64,000 nucleotides of DNA from Lunularia cruciata. Taxonomy: Eukaryota > Streptophyta > Marchantiopsida > Lunulariales > Lunulariaceae. Of this stretch, positions 31,801-43,669 are shown piece after piece; within the stretch, counting starts at the first letter, position 1, and each line of letters opens with the position of its first letter. The position numbers were made by a program, and so were the translations under genes. Where the stretch lies: assembly GCA_948567375.1 (NCBI GenBank), contig OX419761.1:16716243-16780242 (forward strand). The letters are read 5' to 3'. A model generated the notes under the pieces. The model was not told the origin of the DNA and searched no databases. It was given only the letters and a program-made list of their open reading frames with translations.

Positions 31801-32394
31801 ATCATTTCAATAATGACATTTTTGGGTTATTTACGGGGGTGATGGAGTTATACCCATCAAATATTTCTCCCTTGCCTATATAAGAAAATTTCAGAAAAGG
31901 AAAAGTCCGTAAAATGGGTATCTAACCACTCTACGGGCTGGTACCTCTCTAATTGAAAGATTTTATGGGTCTAAATTAGGGCTCACCTCCGACATGGATT
32001 AATTAGTAGAGAGGAGGGGTCATAGCACTCAAGCGTATGCTACATGGAAAGAGAGAATTGTACAAGGAATTTGAATTGAATCTTACCATGCCCCCTCACT
32101 TAGACTGTTAAAAATGTCAGATTACCTCTCTCTTCTATCTTTGCTATGTTCAAAATTTCAAATTTACTCTCTCTTCCATCCATGCTAATGTTGATTTTAT
32201 GCTTGTGTTGCAATTCATCATCTACTCAATTTGGGCAGTTTGTCATGCTGCTTGTTAGCAGTGCACCATGGTTGATTTAGAAGTCTTAGGCTCTGAGAGT
32301 TGGATTGATGTTCACCATAGTTGATTTAGAAATCTATGTTATCAAAAGAAGTATTTGGGCACTAAGAGAGGCAGTGATGTGACATATCAATAAT

Positions 32395-33900
32395 TTGGCA
32401 TTTGGGAGAGTGGGAGAAAAACTTAAATGCATAGGCTTTGCAATTTTATGTGTGGTAGAAAATATGAAGAGCACATGTCTTCACCAAAACTTTTTTGTTA
32501 GTCTTGATACAAATATTCCAAGTCTCTTGTCTACCAATTTCATTCCACCTTTGGCATTTGGAAAATTTCAAGGTCTTTTGAACATGATGTCTTGTGCACA
32601 TGACGGGTCTTCTACTATTGGGTGTAAATCACAAGCAAGGGATGATATGAGTAAACCAAAAGTAGGGGATGAAGAGAAGGACAGGGTTAGAATGGTATCT
32701 CATAATTATTGTAAAATTTTGGATTATCTTGAGGATCCAAAACATTTTTGACAAATCCATGGAGGTACATGCGAGAAACCATTTCAAAATAGCACTGTGT
32801 TTAGTACATGACCACTTATCTTGTCAAGTTTGGGAGAGGTTATCCTGAATCTATGAATGGAGAGAGATTCAAAAAGTGGGCTTGCCACATGGCCTCCTAC
32901 AAATAGCATAAGTAGAAAGATAAGTGCATAGGACAAAGTCTCACTGAGAAGGAACTAAACAATGATGGACAACAATGAAAGATAAGCTGAATCATCAATG
33001 TCCTTATTATGCAAGAATGAATTTGCTCTTTTGCAATAGAGCCAATATTTCAAACTTGCTTTGTGAGTCTAGGTGTAGAAAATTTTTTTTAGACATGGTC
33101 GTAAATGAAGAAATTGGATATGAAGTTTCATTTGATTGACCTATTTAGTACTATACCAAGGGCACACTTGGGTCAATAACCAATCAGCATTGCATTCCCA
33201 TTGTTTTCTATTCTTAGCACCTAAGAATCATTTCATCATGAGCCAACTAATCATGGATTAGGAATAGAGGAGTATCATGCTTCATTTCAAGAAGGAGAAA
33301 GAGTCAATGTCCATCCTTTCAGCCCTCAAGATCATAAGAATCCATCCTCAACCAAATACACTTACCAAAGAATAACCTCTATAACAAGAGTGAGGCCAAG
33401 AGAGAGAAGAGCTAGAGGGCAAAAAAGATGGAGAATGGGTCACAAAAGAGAAGAAAAGCTAGTTTTGTTAAGAAATCTTCTTGTTCTTTGACAATTACAA
33501 CCTTTGCCTATGATCTTTCAGATGTTACAAAAGTTGAAAAGTGGAGCCGTTAGAAGCCAAAGAAAGGTATTAGTTGGCCCAAATTGAAGCTCAAAAATGT
33601 CAAAAATGGAGAAGTTATGTGTGAAGGAGGAAGTAGAAAAGAGTTTACTGATTTCCAAGTTAAATCAAAGTAAGATCAAAGTAAAATCAAAGAAAGGAAT
33701 GAAAAATCCAAGAGATATCATTCAATGGGAATAGAAAAATTGGGCAAGACATGTGTAGAAGCAATGAGTAAAATGAGCATACTCTCTGACTCAAACAATA
33801 CCCATAGAGAGAGTTTTAGCAGTGATCCAATAATGTGGACCATAGAAGTGGCAAGTAAGAATGTAGGACCATGGAAGTGTTAACTATTTTGTGAGTGACT
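32395..33900 (+). pseudogene. Decayed Myb/SANT-like paralogue
   Basis: Plus-strand frame with SHNYCKILDYLEDPKHF, then after stops and shifts IHGGTCEKPFQ, MNGERFKKWACHM and SLTEKELNNDG, aligning with the intact exon at 30727-31281. Farther on lie FQEGERVNVHPFSPQDHKNP and TRVRPRERRARGQKR near 33280-33430, the linker and basic patch expected after such a domain. Stops at several points show a pseudogene. It faces away from the first copy (head-to-head, about 1.1 kb apart). Confidence 0.6.
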
Positions 33901-34879
33901 TGTAAAGGATAATGTATTGTCCTTAAAGTGTAAGTAGAGTATGTTACCTATTTTGTGATAAACTATGTTGTGGTTGATTTGCATAGGATAGAATGGACTT
34001 CATTAAGTCATTCCTTCCTTTCCTATTTTGTAAAACACACTGTGTCACCAAAGAACTCATTAAATACACAAGAATAACTTATGGAAGGCATAAAAGTATT
34101 TATTTATGGAACAAGCCAAAGTTAGCTCCAACAATTGAAGGTTTTGCTCTGATATTGGAAAAATATCAACCCTAACTCAAAGTTGTGAATGTTTGCTCCA
34201 ATTTTTCACACACATTGAGTTCAATTGGGTCTTGCAATGGTTTAGTTATGTGTTCACTCCAATTTCATCACACTATCCAAGTTATGTTAGGTTTTGTTGT
34301 TTGTTTACTTGGGTTTCATTTACCCAAAAATGGTTATGGTTCTTCTTGAGATCCCTCTAGTGCAATGCCAAGGCAATGCCTAGATAATTTCTGGGGTTTT
34401 CCTCGACCCAAATGCTTGGTGTTAGTGGGAGTTTGAAGCCAAACAACAAAATGAAAATCACTATGGTTTTTGACAATGGAGGAGATTGAAAGGACATGTG
34501 TGATTTTTTGAAAGGGAGCTCAGAGCACATGCATGATTTTCAAGAGGGGGAAGGAGCTTATAGATTTTTTCTGAGTTTTCAAAAGTTTGTGCAATATAAA
34601 GAATGGACCGTTGTCATGAAAGCAAAGAACTCAAACTAAAACTAAGAACTTAGACCCATGAACCAATGGAATGAAGTGAAAATATGTATATGCAATTTAA
34701 ATTTGAAAGAAGCTAAAATATAAATATGAAAGTCTGGAAAAGTAGTGAGGAAGAGTTTAAAGGCTCATACTATACATGAATGGTAGTAAGATATGGGAAA
34801 ACTCAATAACATATGGAGGAGCTGATCTCTAAATATATATTGGACTATATTTCCATAGAATATCCTATTCTCCCTCATG
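33901..34879. other. No gene recognised
   Basis: AT-rich. Short frames such as 33993-34175 have no recognisable domain. Loosely repeated GTTTTGTTGTTTG and CAATTGGGTCTTG phrases occur near 34200-34330. Confidence 0.5.
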
Positions 34880-37204
34880 CATAGGGGAGAAGGTTTATAG
34901 AATGTGGGTGTAAAGCCCTTATAAGAATCCCCACCATACTCCATAAGATGACTAGAAGCCCACTCCTCATAAAGATCTCAATAACGGTGTTGGCTCTAAA
35001 TCTATCCAAGGGAGCCATCATGAGGTAGCATGATGAAGAGAAGTGATCTAATGCATTTGAATAGAAGGGAGAAAATGATTCACAAATGGATTGTACCCAT
35101 GATGATGGTTCCTACAACATGGTAAGGATGCACTACCTACTATCAAATATATGTTGCAATGGTAAACATAATGCATTAAATGCACTTTAAGGTCTATAGA
35201 TATAATATTTATACCAATCCTTATATCAATCCATGTCATACAACATGCCCATGAGACTTGCACCTCTGTATATATCAGTGGGTAGTAAACCATGACCCTA
35301 TATGTCCTCAAATGATGCTAGAAATTCTATGGAGTGCTATTTGTCCACAAGATAACCTCAAACTGGGACAAATAATACTCCATGAACTCTTGGGCACCAA
35401 GACATGGTATGTACCTAAAAGTACTCTTTTCTCTATATGAGGTCCATCCAAACCATTCTACTAACAAGGACTACAGGCTAGAGAGATTACTACTATCCCA
35501 TATAATATCAACTAAGCAACCAATAGCCAAGTATAAAACCTTCCTTTGGCTCTCATGAGCATAAACAAAGCAAGGAGTAAATTGTCAAGTCAAACTAATC
35601 CACTTTCTCATCATTTAAATTCTAGAATCTCACCAATGAGTGTCCTCTTCCTCTCCTCTAGCCAATCAATTTGCACACAAGTATGTGTGAAATGGAGTGG
35701 CGGTGCAAGATCATTTGATATGTGAGGTCTCCAAGCAACTATGTCCATAGCAAGGGTCATCACACTAGACTTTCCCCTAGACCCTCCATGCAAATGAGGC
35801 TCCATTTTTTTTTCCTTGGCCTATGTCTCTATCCCACTAGTATGAGATCCACAAGTGATACTCTCAAGTCTATTGGTTTGAGTCTCCTCACTAATCATAT
35901 CCAACTTTATGTTTGAGGGTGTTCATGCATGGGTAAATCTCTAGATGATAATCTAAAAGGGTAATCTCAAAAGAACTACCATACATCATCATAAGCCACT
36001 TCTAAAGATGTCTTCACATGTGCTAAGAATGATCAAGTCCTCTCTAACTTGGTTCTAGTGCTCTCCAACTCACCCATGGAGACCATTAACTCATGGTGAT
36101 AAGAGTCTAGCTTTGACTTAAGCCACCTCCATCAATGCTCTCCTTGCAAATAGATTATCATATATTGCAGTCCTCTCTAATCTATCTCCCTCTTCTCTCA
36201 CAATGGCCAAAAAGGAATCCTATCTTTGGACAAGATCACACTCTCTCTCCTTACCAAATCATCAATATTAAGCTCTCTCTCCTCCATGTCTCTCATAGCT
36301 AACTTCCACCCTCTAAGCACATGTTCTTTCATGTCCATATCTCTTATAGCTGACTTCCTCTCTCTATGGCTCCTCTCTCTAACCTTTAAGTCTTCCACCA
36401 ATGCTCTCTTGCACTCTCTTTCTCCCTAAACACACTCTCTTTCTTCTCTAAATCCTCTAACCCACACTTTGTTTCCCAAATAACCCTCTCCCTCTCAATG
36501 TAATCAGCCATGCTAGCCCTCATATCAATGAGACTATGTATATCACTGTCTCTCAATGATCTAGAACTCCTCACACTAGTCTTTGGAAGCCAAGTAACTC
36601 CTCTTTCTAGAGTAACGAGCTGCACCTCAACCTCTCTAGCATACAACTCACTCACATCAAGCACCTCAACCTCTCTAGCATACAACTCACTCCCATCAAG
36701 CACCTCAACCTCTCTAGCATACAACTCACTCCCATCAAGTACCTCAATCTCTCTTAGATGCACCTTACTCTCATGCTCTTCACCCCTATTCATCCAAAGG
36801 ATGTAGATGGATCATCTACCTCTTGGATGCAAGCAATGTAAAGCACTTCACACCTCCTCTCGGTGCAACATATACAACCAGGTCCTCTATGCAAGCAACA
36901 TGGACACATTGATAAGGACCTATGGACAAGTTCAAGTTCTTACCAAATTGAATGAAACCATACACCAAAATAAGCAACTAAAACCTAAACACACCAAAAT
37001 ACATGGATACCAAAAACAAAATGCAATAGATGAATAAGAAAATTTCCTGAAATAGAGTAAGTGGATCAAATAAGAAAACAAAATGGAGTGGAGTACATGG
37101 AACTATACACCAAATTAATGGGGTGGAGTACATAGAATACCATATCAGCATATGTAGTGACAAGGTGAACACACCCTATGTAGTGACAAGTTTACCATAT
37201 GTAC
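34880..37204 (-). pseudogene. Unknown two-exon gene, copy 2, second exon
   Basis: Minus strand. The coiled coil lies at 36793-36180 (tandem ELYAREVEVLDG units, then SLIDMRASMADYIERERVIW, ERELNIDDLVRRES). A more broken C-terminal region with CCRNHHHGYNPF near 35110 follows; the plus strand TCCACAAGATAACCTCAAA at 35344-35362 also occurs in copy 1 at 16917. It is about 0.5 kb longer than copy 1 between coiled coil and C-terminus. The putative intron (37050-37204) was hit by element C, so the acidic exon is now at 43800-44340. Decayed beyond function. Confidence 0.55.
36622..36760 (-). repeat. 39-bp in-frame tandem repeat in the coiled coil
   Basis: Units at 36622-36660, 36661-36699 and 36700-36738 plus a partial fourth encode 13-residue repeats ELYAREVEVLDGS. 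The unit is a multiple of three, so copy number can change without a frameshift. Confidence 0.9.
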
Positions 37205-37896
37205 TGTGAGCCGGCCTGTCTCTCACTCAGGATGAACCTTTGATGGCTATTATGGTAGCACACCATGGACTAAGAAGGCAAGGAACCCCAACTCCATCAT
37301 ACTCCTCCAAGGCTAACACTCCAAGACTCAAGACATTGCTCACTAGAGAACTCAATGAGAGAGAGATAGTTGCAAATGAAAGGATGATGAGTACCTCCTC
37401 ACCCCTTGTTTATATAATTGTGAAATAGTTACATACCAAAGTTACTAATTACCATAGTAACTCAAGTTACTAAACTAAAATTCAAGTAAAGTCAAAAAGT
37501 AAAAAGGAATATCCATTCACATGGGCATATTTCCCTAAGCATGTGATCTTATCTTGACCCAACCACTAAGTCAAGGATTCCTTCACATGGGCTATCCTTG
37601 GACTAAAGAAGAATCCAAAACAAAAAGACGTGCGGGCCCAAGAGTTCTCAACTCTTTCCTCAAAGCCAAACACCTAGGAATAATACCAAGTCAACACACT
37701 AAAATCCAAAATAGTGGTGCTCATCTGTTCTACTTCCTCTAAAGTAAGGTCCCCTCTATCTTAGCTATAACTAACTTTAGCTAACCATGACTAATATAGA
37801 ACCATCCTTTATCTCTATATAAATAATATCTCTTAAGTACTTGTAATACCAAGCTAAATATCACAATACCACACACATGTACAAATGGGTGTTACA
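37205..37896 (-). mobile_element. 3' LTR of element C
   Basis: 692 bp, TGTGAGCCGGCC to GGGTGTTACA on the plus strand, next to the purine-rich GGGAGTAAA. It has the same length as its partner, with differences of a few percent by eye. A likely TATA box (TATATAAAC on the minus strand) lies near 37408-37416. Confidence 0.93.
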
Positions 37897-37929
37897 TTTA
37901 CTCCCGGACTAAGTTTTCACTTTGTCCTC

Positions 37930-40146
37930 AAAGTGAAGGTCTCTCTACTTTCTATGGTACATCTTCAACTTATCATGGTTAATCATATCAAAGTGTCTTC
38001 CTCTCAACTCCTTGAGATCATAGGTGTAATTGCCCCACACCTTCTCCATTATGAAAGGTCCAAAGTACTTAGGCAAAAACTTCTTTTGCACTCTCTTGAA
38101 TCAAATGGAATCAAACAACATTACCCAATCACCTTCCTTGAAAGGCTCCACCTTCTTCTTGCCTTGCCTCTTGTCATAGCTCTCCTTTTGTTTCCTTTGG
38201 GCTTGGTCCACTTGAACCATAGCAATTGCTCTTGCCTCTTCAAACTCCATGAGTTGTTCCTTCCTTGACTTCTCTGCATCACCTCCTTGTGCTTTCTTCA
38301 ATCTCCTATGAATGCTTTGGAAGGTAGGAAGATCAAAGTGAATAGGTAGGGTAGACTCAATACCATATACCAATTTAAATGTAGAATATCCGGTGGAGGT
38401 CTTCATGGTTGTCCTATACTCTCACAAAACTGCATGAATCCTCTTGTCCTAATGATGTTTAGGCCCCTCCATTTCTGCATCTTTGGCCAACATCATGCAC
38501 AAGGTCTGATTGGTTCTCTCTACCAAGCCATTGGAATTTGGCTTATAGGTTGTAGTTACTCTATGTGTGATAGAGAAATGTTGTAGCATGGCTGTAGTAA
38601 TACTTCTTGTAAACTCTCCTCCTCTATCAGAAACCAACTCCAAAGGGCATCCAAACCTAGTGATAATGTGTTCATAAAGAAATCTACCCACTTTATCTTC
38701 ATTCTTGTCCCTCAATGGTCTAGCCTCAACCCACTTGGTAAGGTAATCAATAATTACCACAATGTACCGATTGTTCTTTGGGGTTTTATTGAGAGGACCT
38801 ACAAAATCAATTCCCCACTTCTCAAAAGGTCCTAGCAATGGAATTGATCTAAGTGGTGGAGTGGATGAAGACTTTCTAGCAAAAGCTTGACAAACATGAC
38901 AAGTTTTGCAATAATCAAGACAATCCTTGAAAATCCCTCTCCAATGGTAACCTGCATCTAGAATCTTGAAAGCAGTCACCTTTCTTGCAAATTGTACTCC
39001 ACATACTAAACCTTCATGAAACTCCTTTATGAGTAGGATAGACTCTTCCTTACCCACTGCTCTTTGAAGTAGACCATGTGCTCCTTGGTGAAAAAGAATA
39101 TCCTCCACCATTGTGTAAGGTCTAGATCTTGCTGCAAAGGCCTTCCTCTCCCTAGCATGCATCCCTTTTGGATAATTATCTTTTGTCACAAAATCCACAA
39201 TCTCCTTGTACTCCATTGGAACCTCTTGAGTGACTAAGATTTTCATGAGCTCCTCATTCGGGAAAGAATCATCCACTCGCTCATCTCCATCATGATCATA
39301 GGCTTTAGATAACAAATCAACATTTGCATGTTTCTTTCCTGGCCTATCCTCAATGGTGTAGTCATACCCAGACACGAGTATCATCCACCTTTCTAGTCTC
39401 CCTTCAATATTAGGCTTGTTGAAAATGTACTTCAAAGCCTTGTGATCTGTGACAATAGTGGCTTTCCCTCCAATCAAGTAGTGTCTAAACTTTTTAAGAC
39501 CAAAGATCACTGCCAACCCTTCTCTCTCCGTGACAGAGTAGTTCTTCTTTGCTGAAACCATCTGCCTACTAGCATAAGCTATTGGATGATCATGCCCATC
39601 TTGGTCTAATTGACTAAGAGTGCATCCTATAGCTACATTAGAAGCATTAGTGTAGAGGATGAAAGGCTTAATCCAATCAGGTTTAGCAAGAATTGGAGCT
39701 ACAACAAGGGATTGCTTGAGCTTCTCAAAAGCTTTGAGAGCCTCCTGGTCCTCCAAAATCACCATGTAATCTACATTCTTCTTCATGTAGATGGTTAATG
39801 CATAAGCCTTTTTGGAAAATGAGAAGATGAACCTCCGATAGTATCCAACCATCTCCAAGAATTGGCATAAATTTGTCAAGCTTGAAGGGAATGGAAGGTC
39901 TGAGATTTTCCTCATCTTCTCAAGATCAACTGCTATTCCATCCTTGCAGATGATGTGCCCCAAAAGTAGACCTTCTTCACATCCAAAAATGCACTTCTTT
40001 GGGTTGAGTGATGCATTTACCTCATCCAAGCATTGCAAGACCTTGATTAGGTGCTCAAAGTGCTCCTCCTTGCTCCCATAGACACAAAAGTCATCAATGA
40101 AGTCTCTCACAAATTTCCCAATGAAAGGTTCAAATACCTTGTTCAT
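37930..40146 (-). pseudogene. Element C RT, RNase H and integrase
   Basis: 565 open codons from 40146 to 38449, continued in the same frame with stops to about 37930. RT: KFVRDFIDDFCVYGSKEEH (IDD kept). RNase H: FILYTNASNVAIG, where the first catalytic Asp is Asn, then TEREGLAVIFGL, VTDHKALKYI and NVDLLSKA. Integrase: EFHEGLVCGVQFARK (second His of the zinc site is Gln) and CKTCHVCQ. The D-D-E triad is intact in WGIDFVGPLNK, LVSDRGGEFT and NGLVERTNQTL. The tail reads TGYSTFKLVYGIESTLPIHF and KYFGPFIMEKVWGNYTYDLK. Stops at 38449-38451 and two later sites. Lineage within Ty3/gypsy not decided. Confidence 0.92.
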
Positions 40147-40149
40147 GAA

Positions 40150-41409
40150 CTATTGGAATGTGGTTGGAGCATTGCAAAGCCCAAAAAGCATGACCTTGAA
40201 AGCGTAAGTTCCCCAAGGTGTGGTGAATGTGGTGAGTTGTTGATGCTCTGGTGCAATCTTGATTTGGTTATATCTACTATAACCATATTTAAAACTGTAC
40301 CTCTCATGACTTGCAACCTCCTCCAAGATCTCATCAATGAATGGCAATGGGTAGTAGTCCTTCTTGGTAATAACATTGACCTTCTTGTACTTGCTCTCCA
40401 CCACATCTATGGATGCTATCCCCTTACCTTTGTTTGGATTAGGAGCCCCTTGGGTTTCACTACCACCCTCTTTTCCTCTATTGGCTCCCTCATAACCCCT
40501 TCCTCCATGGTAAGTGGAATTTGGGCAATTCCTTTGGATATGGCCTCTTCCTCTACAACCAAAACAATTTCTATCATTGAAATTGTTGGCTGGTTGACCT
40601 CCTCTATATGGATAGTTTCCATAACTCCTAGGCCCTCTCCCTATATTTTGATCCACCTCTCTCTTCTCCCATAGTTGCACCACATTGATCTTGAGATCCG
40701 CAAGTTGTTCTGTGATGGTTTGAAGTGGATCCTTTGGTGGAGGTGCAAGAATTGGAGCAACTACTACTTGTGGTGCAACCCTTGTCACCAAAGTATCAGA
40801 AGTTCCACTATACTTGTAGCCTTGAGGAGGATGCACAACCTCCTTCACCACCAAATCACTCTCATCCCCTTCTAAACTCTCCTCCATTCGAATTGCGATC
40901 TTGATAGCTTCAACCTTGGAAGAAGGTTTCTCATATCTCACCTTGCTTCTAGTTTGTGGTCTCAACCCTCCCACAAAATTTTTGGTGAGCATGGCTCCTA
41001 TGCTAATCATTGTAGTCTCCACATCATCCCCACCTTTCCTCAACACTATACAAAATCTGGACTCTAACTTTTCCACTCTTTCCACATAGACCCTCACTTT
41101 CTCTCCATCTCCTTGCTTGAGAAAGGTAACCTCACTCATCAATCTCTCATAACTCTCATCAGGAAGAAAGTTCTCAATGAGTGCTGAAGTCAAAGTCTCC
41201 CAAGACTCTTCTTGCCCATCTCTCCTCTCTCTCTTTTGGTATTCTGACTCATACCATGTAAGTGCTGCATCCTCAAAGAAATCTGGTAATAATGAGGCCC
41301 ACTCATTCTTCCTCCTCTCAATTTTTCCTATGCAAGCTCTCTTGAAGTCTCTCACAAAGGCCTCCACATCTTCTCCATCCTTGCCAAAGAAAACCGGAAG
41401 TTTCCCCAT
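40150..41409 (-). pseudogene. Element C gag fused in frame to RT
   Basis: 419 open codons from ATG at 41409. The first 300 are gag: MGKLPVFFGKDGEDVEAFVR, WASLLPDFFEDAALTWYESE, FVGGLRPQTRSKVRYEK, then a Gly/Arg region and one zinc knuckle CFGCRGRGHIQRNC (CX2CX4HX4C). At about 40,400 it passes without a stop into RT (TKKDYYPLPFIDEILEEV, NQIKIAPEHQQ, VMLFGLCNAPTTFQ). Protease and the RT N-terminus are missing, and the first catalytic Asp region reads YSFKYGYSRYNQ where SFLDGFSGYNQ is usual. A single TAG at 40150-40152 separates this frame from the rest of pol. Confidence 0.9.
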
Positions 41410-41642
41410 CTTAACCCCTCACTATCTTTCTTTTCTCTCAAATTTTTTTTTATCTCTTCTTTTTCTCTCACTCTATTACTAATAGAGTATATACATGACT
41501 AACACCATATGAGAATAATCCACTCTAAGGAACAAAAAAGGTTTAGGTTGCTCCAAGATTTCTATAACAACATCAAATCCTAGAGTGCATATTAATCTAA
41601 CTCTCATGGATAGTTTATCCATAAGTTGAAAGATTATCTCCA

Positions 41643-42290
41643 TCACCAATCTTGAGAACTAGCTGATGAAGGTGGTAGTATTTTTGTAGTTGTACTAAGA
41701 CTCTCTCCAAGATCCTTCACCAAAGTCTCCAAAAGTGCTTTTACTCCACTACACTCATGTCCTTTTGGAAGTCCTTCCACTCCACAAACCTCACACAACT
41801 CCTTGGTCTTAGATCTTCTCCCTCCTAATCTTGGTGAAGAAGGTCCAACATGCAAACCCAAGTCAAGTAAGCCTCTCCTTTCCCTCAATCTCTTGCTCTC
41901 AAAGGTCAATGGACATGAACTTGCCTTATGTCCCTTCTCTCCACATAGAAAGCACTTAGACTCGCTCTTTCTTCCAAGTGGTGTAGGTTTTTGGATCCTC
42001 TCAATATTCTTTTCAAATTATATTTTAAACTCTCTTTCCCTCAAATCCACCCCTACAATCACCTCAAACCCTTGGGGAACCTTGTATAATCTCAATTTCC
42101 ACTCTTGATGACCCTCCCTGTTCCCAAGATGAACCTAAACACTCAAACATGCTTTTTGTTGCTCTCAAACTCCTCGTGCATGAGATCTCCACTCTGCAAA
42201 ATTGACCCTTCCTTACAATGTCATTCAAATCTCCCAACCAGTATGTGACAGTCCTCTGAAATTTTGCACACTTGATCACAACTCTAGGGC
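41643..42290 (-). pseudogene. Extra ORF upstream of gag with zinc knuckles
   Basis: Same strand as gag, between 5' LTR and gag. From about 42279 one frame reads KCAKFQRTVTYWLGDLNDIV and RKGQFCRVEISCTRSLR. After one frameshift near 42110-42140 the next reads EWKLRLYKVPQGFEVIVGVD, LREREFK, stop, FEKNIERIQKPTPLGRK, then CFLCGEKGHKASSC (CX2CX4HX4C) and a second cluster CEVCGVEGLPKGHEC, ending SSASSQDW and a stop at 41643. Two disruptions in about 215 codons. A nucleic-acid-binding role is inferred from the knuckles. The family is unknown to me; Ogre-like elements also have an ORF before gag, but I cannot show homology. Confidence 0.65.
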
Positions 42291-42956
42291 GTCCCTCCCT
42301 GAAAAATTTCAGATCTTTTCATTGAGCCATTAAGCCTTGACACTTTTCTATTCAGCACACATATTTCATATTTGGTCTGAAAACCACCCCCCTCACTTCA
42401 AAAATTAATAACTCCCTACGTAAGAACGATCTCTCTCTAATTTTTGTGGCAACAAGTAGGATAAAATGAACTTAATTTTTTGGGAAATTTTCAAGACAAT
42501 TCACTACAAAATTGAAGAAATGGCAGACTTTGTACAATTTTCTAGAGAGTATGCAGTTGCGGGAGCACTTTACTTTATCAACTTTCAAAATTTCTAGCCC
42601 AGTGCACATAATTTCTCTCACAATAATTTAAAGTGTGCTAACTGAAAGATAACCCAAGCTATCATGTGTAGAAATTTAAAGTCCAGATCTCAAACTTGAG
42701 ATTTTGCCCAAAATCACCTTAATCCCAAAATCTGCAATCCACCTCATACAATCTCTCCTATTCCTCTCATGTGTACAAGATGTACAAAATCACCTCAAAG
42801 ACATCATAATGAACTACAGGGTATACAAATGGATCTTGGTTCTCTAACATAAGTTCAACCCTCTCCTCTCCTAATGTTCTCTCCAAGTGAGCTCTCATAG
42901 CCTCCTTCTGCCTAATGTAGAATTGAACGCGAAACATTATCTTGCTTTCTAGAGAG

Positions 42957-42974
42957 GTCCCAACAATAGAACCA
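42957..42974 (-). promoter_or_regulatory. Putative primer-binding site of element C
   Basis: Three bases after the 5' LTR the minus strand reads TGGTTCTATTGTTGGGA. It starts TGG as all plant PBS do but does not match the initiator-Met site used by families A and B. It resembles the Asp-tRNA site TGGCGCCGTTGCCGGGGA with mostly C-to-T or G-to-A changes. The tRNA is not settled. Confidence 0.5.
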
Positions 42975-42977
42975 AAA

Positions 42978-43669
42978 TGTGAGCCGGCCTATCTCTCACT
43001 CAAGATGAACCTCTGATGGCTATTATGGTAGCGCACCATGGACTAAGAAAGCAATGAACCCCAACTCCATCATACTCCTCCAAGGCTAACACTCCAAGAC
43101 TCAAGACATTGCTCACTAGAGAACTCAATGAGAGAATGATAGTTGCAAATGAAAGGATGATGAGTACCTCCTCACCCATTGTTTATATACTTGTGAAATA
43201 GTTACATACCAAAGTTACTAATTACCGTAGTAACTCAAGTTACTAGACTAAAAGTCAAGTAAAGTCAAAAAGTAAAAAGGAATATCCATTCACATGGGCA
43301 TATTCCCCTAAGCATGTGATCTTATCTTGAACCAACCACTAAGTCAAGGATTCCTTCACATGGGCTATCCTTGGACTAAAGAAGAATCCAAAACAAAAAG
43401 ACTTGCGGGCCCAAGAGTTCTCAACTCTTTCCTCAAAGCCAAACACCTAGGAATAATACCAAGTCAACACACTAAAATCCAAAATAGTGGTGCTCATCTG
43501 TTCTACTTCCTCTAAAGTAAGGTCCCTTCTATCTTAGCTATGACTAAATTTAGCTAATCATGACTAATATAGAACTATCCTTTATTTCTATATACATAAT
43601 ATCTCTTAAGTACTTGTAATACCAAGCTAAATATCACAATACCACATACATGCACAAATGGGTGTTACA
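42978..43669 (-). mobile_element. 5' LTR of element C
   Basis: 692 bp, TGTGAGCCGGCC to GGGTGTTACA on the plus strand, paired with 37205-37896. Confidence 0.93.

Larger units (their letters stand above)
37205..43669 (-). mobile_element. Ty3/gypsy element C
   Basis: 6,465 bp with paired LTRs (37205-37896 and 42978-43669), PBS, PPT and coding region all on the minus strand. The target repeats GTAC (37201-37204 and 43670-43673). GTACT is possible if the first T of the LTR is counted. It is the best-preserved element of the window: from gag to the end of integrase one frame carries only a handful of stops. It lacks protease and the N-terminal part of RT through an in-frame deletion and carries an extra ORF upstream of gag. 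It landed in the putative intron of the unknown two-exon gene. No chromodomain is seen. Confidence 0.93.

Noticed and set aside
37240-37742. Plus-strand frames duplicated at 43327-43515
   Set aside because: Identical frames occur because both lie in the paired LTRs of element C; not a gene family.
38101-41482. Plus-strand frames of 60-207 codons
   Set aside because: Antisense shadows of element C gag-pol on the minus strand.
37205-43669. Calling element C an Ogre/Tat element because of its pre-gag ORF
   Set aside because: The PBS is unclear and the pol wording does not settle the lineage; position of an extra ORF alone is not enough.
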